This document shows, in pieces, positions 56,539 through 56,981 of a DNA stretch of 56,981 nt. Origin of the DNA: Flavobacteriaceae bacterium CG2_30_34_30 (GTDB lineage: Bacteria > Bacteroidota > Bacteroidia > Flavobacteriales > Flavobacteriaceae); the NCBI GenBank assembly GCA_001873105.1, contig MNYN01000028.1:1-56981 (forward strand). The letters run 5' to 3'. Each line of letters starts with the position of its first letter. Positions within the stretch are counted from its first letter, which is position 1. The notes under the pieces are model-generated. The model saw only the letters and a list, made by a program, of their open reading frames with translations, was not told the origin of the DNA and did no database searches. The position numbers and the translations under genes are program-made.

Positions 56539-56743
56539 AAATATTCTGGCAAAAGGAGTGAAATATCTAGCTCTAGCCCTACCTCTCATGTTTTTAGGAC
56601 CCTATTTAATCACTTTAGGATTTTTAAACAAAACCAACAATACCTTTTATATTTTTTTCCCCTTAGGATTGGTTGTAGCCGCCGCCGCCATGTATTTTGC
56701 CTTCAAAGGCATACAAACCATAATGAAATCTATGTTCGATTAA
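56522..56743 (+). CDS. DUF6095 family small membrane protein
   Basis: A 73-residue protein with two hydrophobic helices (about 13-33 and 43-62) and a short basic N terminus (MKHTNKNILAKGVKY). It matches the flavobacterial family DUF6095, with no known function. It overlaps the end of murQ by 17 nt, so it is translated from the same message and may be needed with it, but no functional link is shown. Confidence 0.8.
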   Translation: MKHTNKNILAKGVKYLALALPLMFLGPYLITLGFLNKTNNTFYIFFPLGLVVAAAAMYFAFKGIQTIMKSMFD

Positions 56744-56760
56744 TTTTAGTTTGGGCAACT

Positions 56761-56788
56761 CTTTTAAAACCGAAAAAGGTTTTAAAAG
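56761..56788. terminator. Hairpin after the murQ-DUF6095 operon
   Basis: CTTTTAAAACC and GGTTTTAAAAG pair perfectly (11 bp, 6-nt loop). No T run follows, so it may belong to the repeat next to it as much as to termination. Confidence 0.5.
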
Positions 56789-56865
56789 ACCGCGCTATCC
56801 GCTATATCTTTTTTTGCGAAAAGCAAAAAAAGGATGCCGCTACTATCGCTGTTGCGAGAAAGTGA
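56789..56865. repeat. Probable dispersed palindromic intergenic repeat
   Basis: A GC-richer block with a perfect 10-bp stem (56808-56817 and 56823-56832) flanked by related GCTATCCGC and GCCGCTACTATCGC arms. Such modules recur between genes in flavobacterial genomes; I recognise the style but cannot count copies here. Beyond it, to 56981, nothing is seen. Confidence 0.55.
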
Positions 56866-56981
56866 TAAGCTATTAATTTCTTGAAAATTAAATAAGGACG
56901 AACCAATATATTTTTAATTTTCTTGGTATTTTTATTTTGCTTGAAAAAGTGATTTTTAAATAGGTAAAAACTACTAAAAGG

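Overview
The window is a piece of a low-GC chromosome from a member of the Bacteroidota, most likely a marine-type Flavobacteriaceae. The evidence is the promoter grammar (TTG about 19 nt before TAnnTTTG, the Bacteroidota -33/-7 pattern), near absence of Shine-Dalgarno sequences, several TTG or GTG starts, type IX secretion C-terminal sorting domains, and gene neighbourhoods typical of flavobacteria (bamD-rpoZ-coaBC-DUF4835-recN-fabI; coaE-histidine kinase-response regulator). It is almost entirely core chromosome; no rRNA, tRNA, CRISPR array, prophage or recognised transposase was seen.

Layout. 0.4-7.9 kb (+): oxidoreductase, 3-hydroxyacyl-CoA dehydrogenase, a four-helix-bundle (S23/IVS) gene sitting in a small inverted-repeat cassette, DUF1015, YggS, an exonuclease/GIY-YIG fusion, an ion channel and miaA. 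8.0-12.0 kb (-): glycosyltransferase, coaE and a two-component system. 12.1-19.0 kb (-): two large paralogous CUB-containing secreted proteins with T9SS sorting tails. 19.2-26.6 kb (-): fabI, recN, DUF4835, coaBC, rpoZ, bamD, dapA, DUF6913. 26.8-34.6 kb: orphan immunity-like protein, ligA, prmC, GNAT, ribD, HAD phosphatase, EamA transporter, IMPACT protein, thioesterase. 34.7-38.8 kb (+): dnaA, protein-tyrosine phosphatase, secreted sugar dehydrogenase, RsmI-like methylase. 38.8-42.2 kb (-): muralytic protein, mltG, GNAT, dapF. 42.3-51.6 kb (+): HtrA protease, GAPDH, trmD, DUF885 peptidase, rplS, a 0.9 kb gene-free stretch, and monomeric icd. 51.7-56.7 kb: a broken DUF4476 gene, TonB receptor plus DUF4249 lipoprotein, murQ, DUF6095.

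The most interesting object is the gene-free stretch between rplS and icd (48484-49393). A textbook promoter (48591-48620) leads into two tandem, diverged copies of a roughly 290-nt non-coding unit (48624 on and 48921 on), followed by an intrinsic terminator (49206-49234). The copies share a 33-nt identical 5' box that begins at the predicted transcription start, an identical UAAUC-GCAA-GAUUA hairpin near the 3' end, and several helices whose sequence has changed while pairing is kept. This looks like a tandem structured RNA. I cannot assign it to a family from the sequence alone.

Other points worth a second look are the S23 cassette with 18-bp terminal inverted repeats, the DUF4476 pseudogene with a nonsense codon and a 1-nt frameshift, a set of genes whose -7 box lies so close to the start codon that the mRNAs should be leaderless, an attenuator-like hairpin in a muralytic gene leader, and GCC microsatellites encoding polyglycine linkers.
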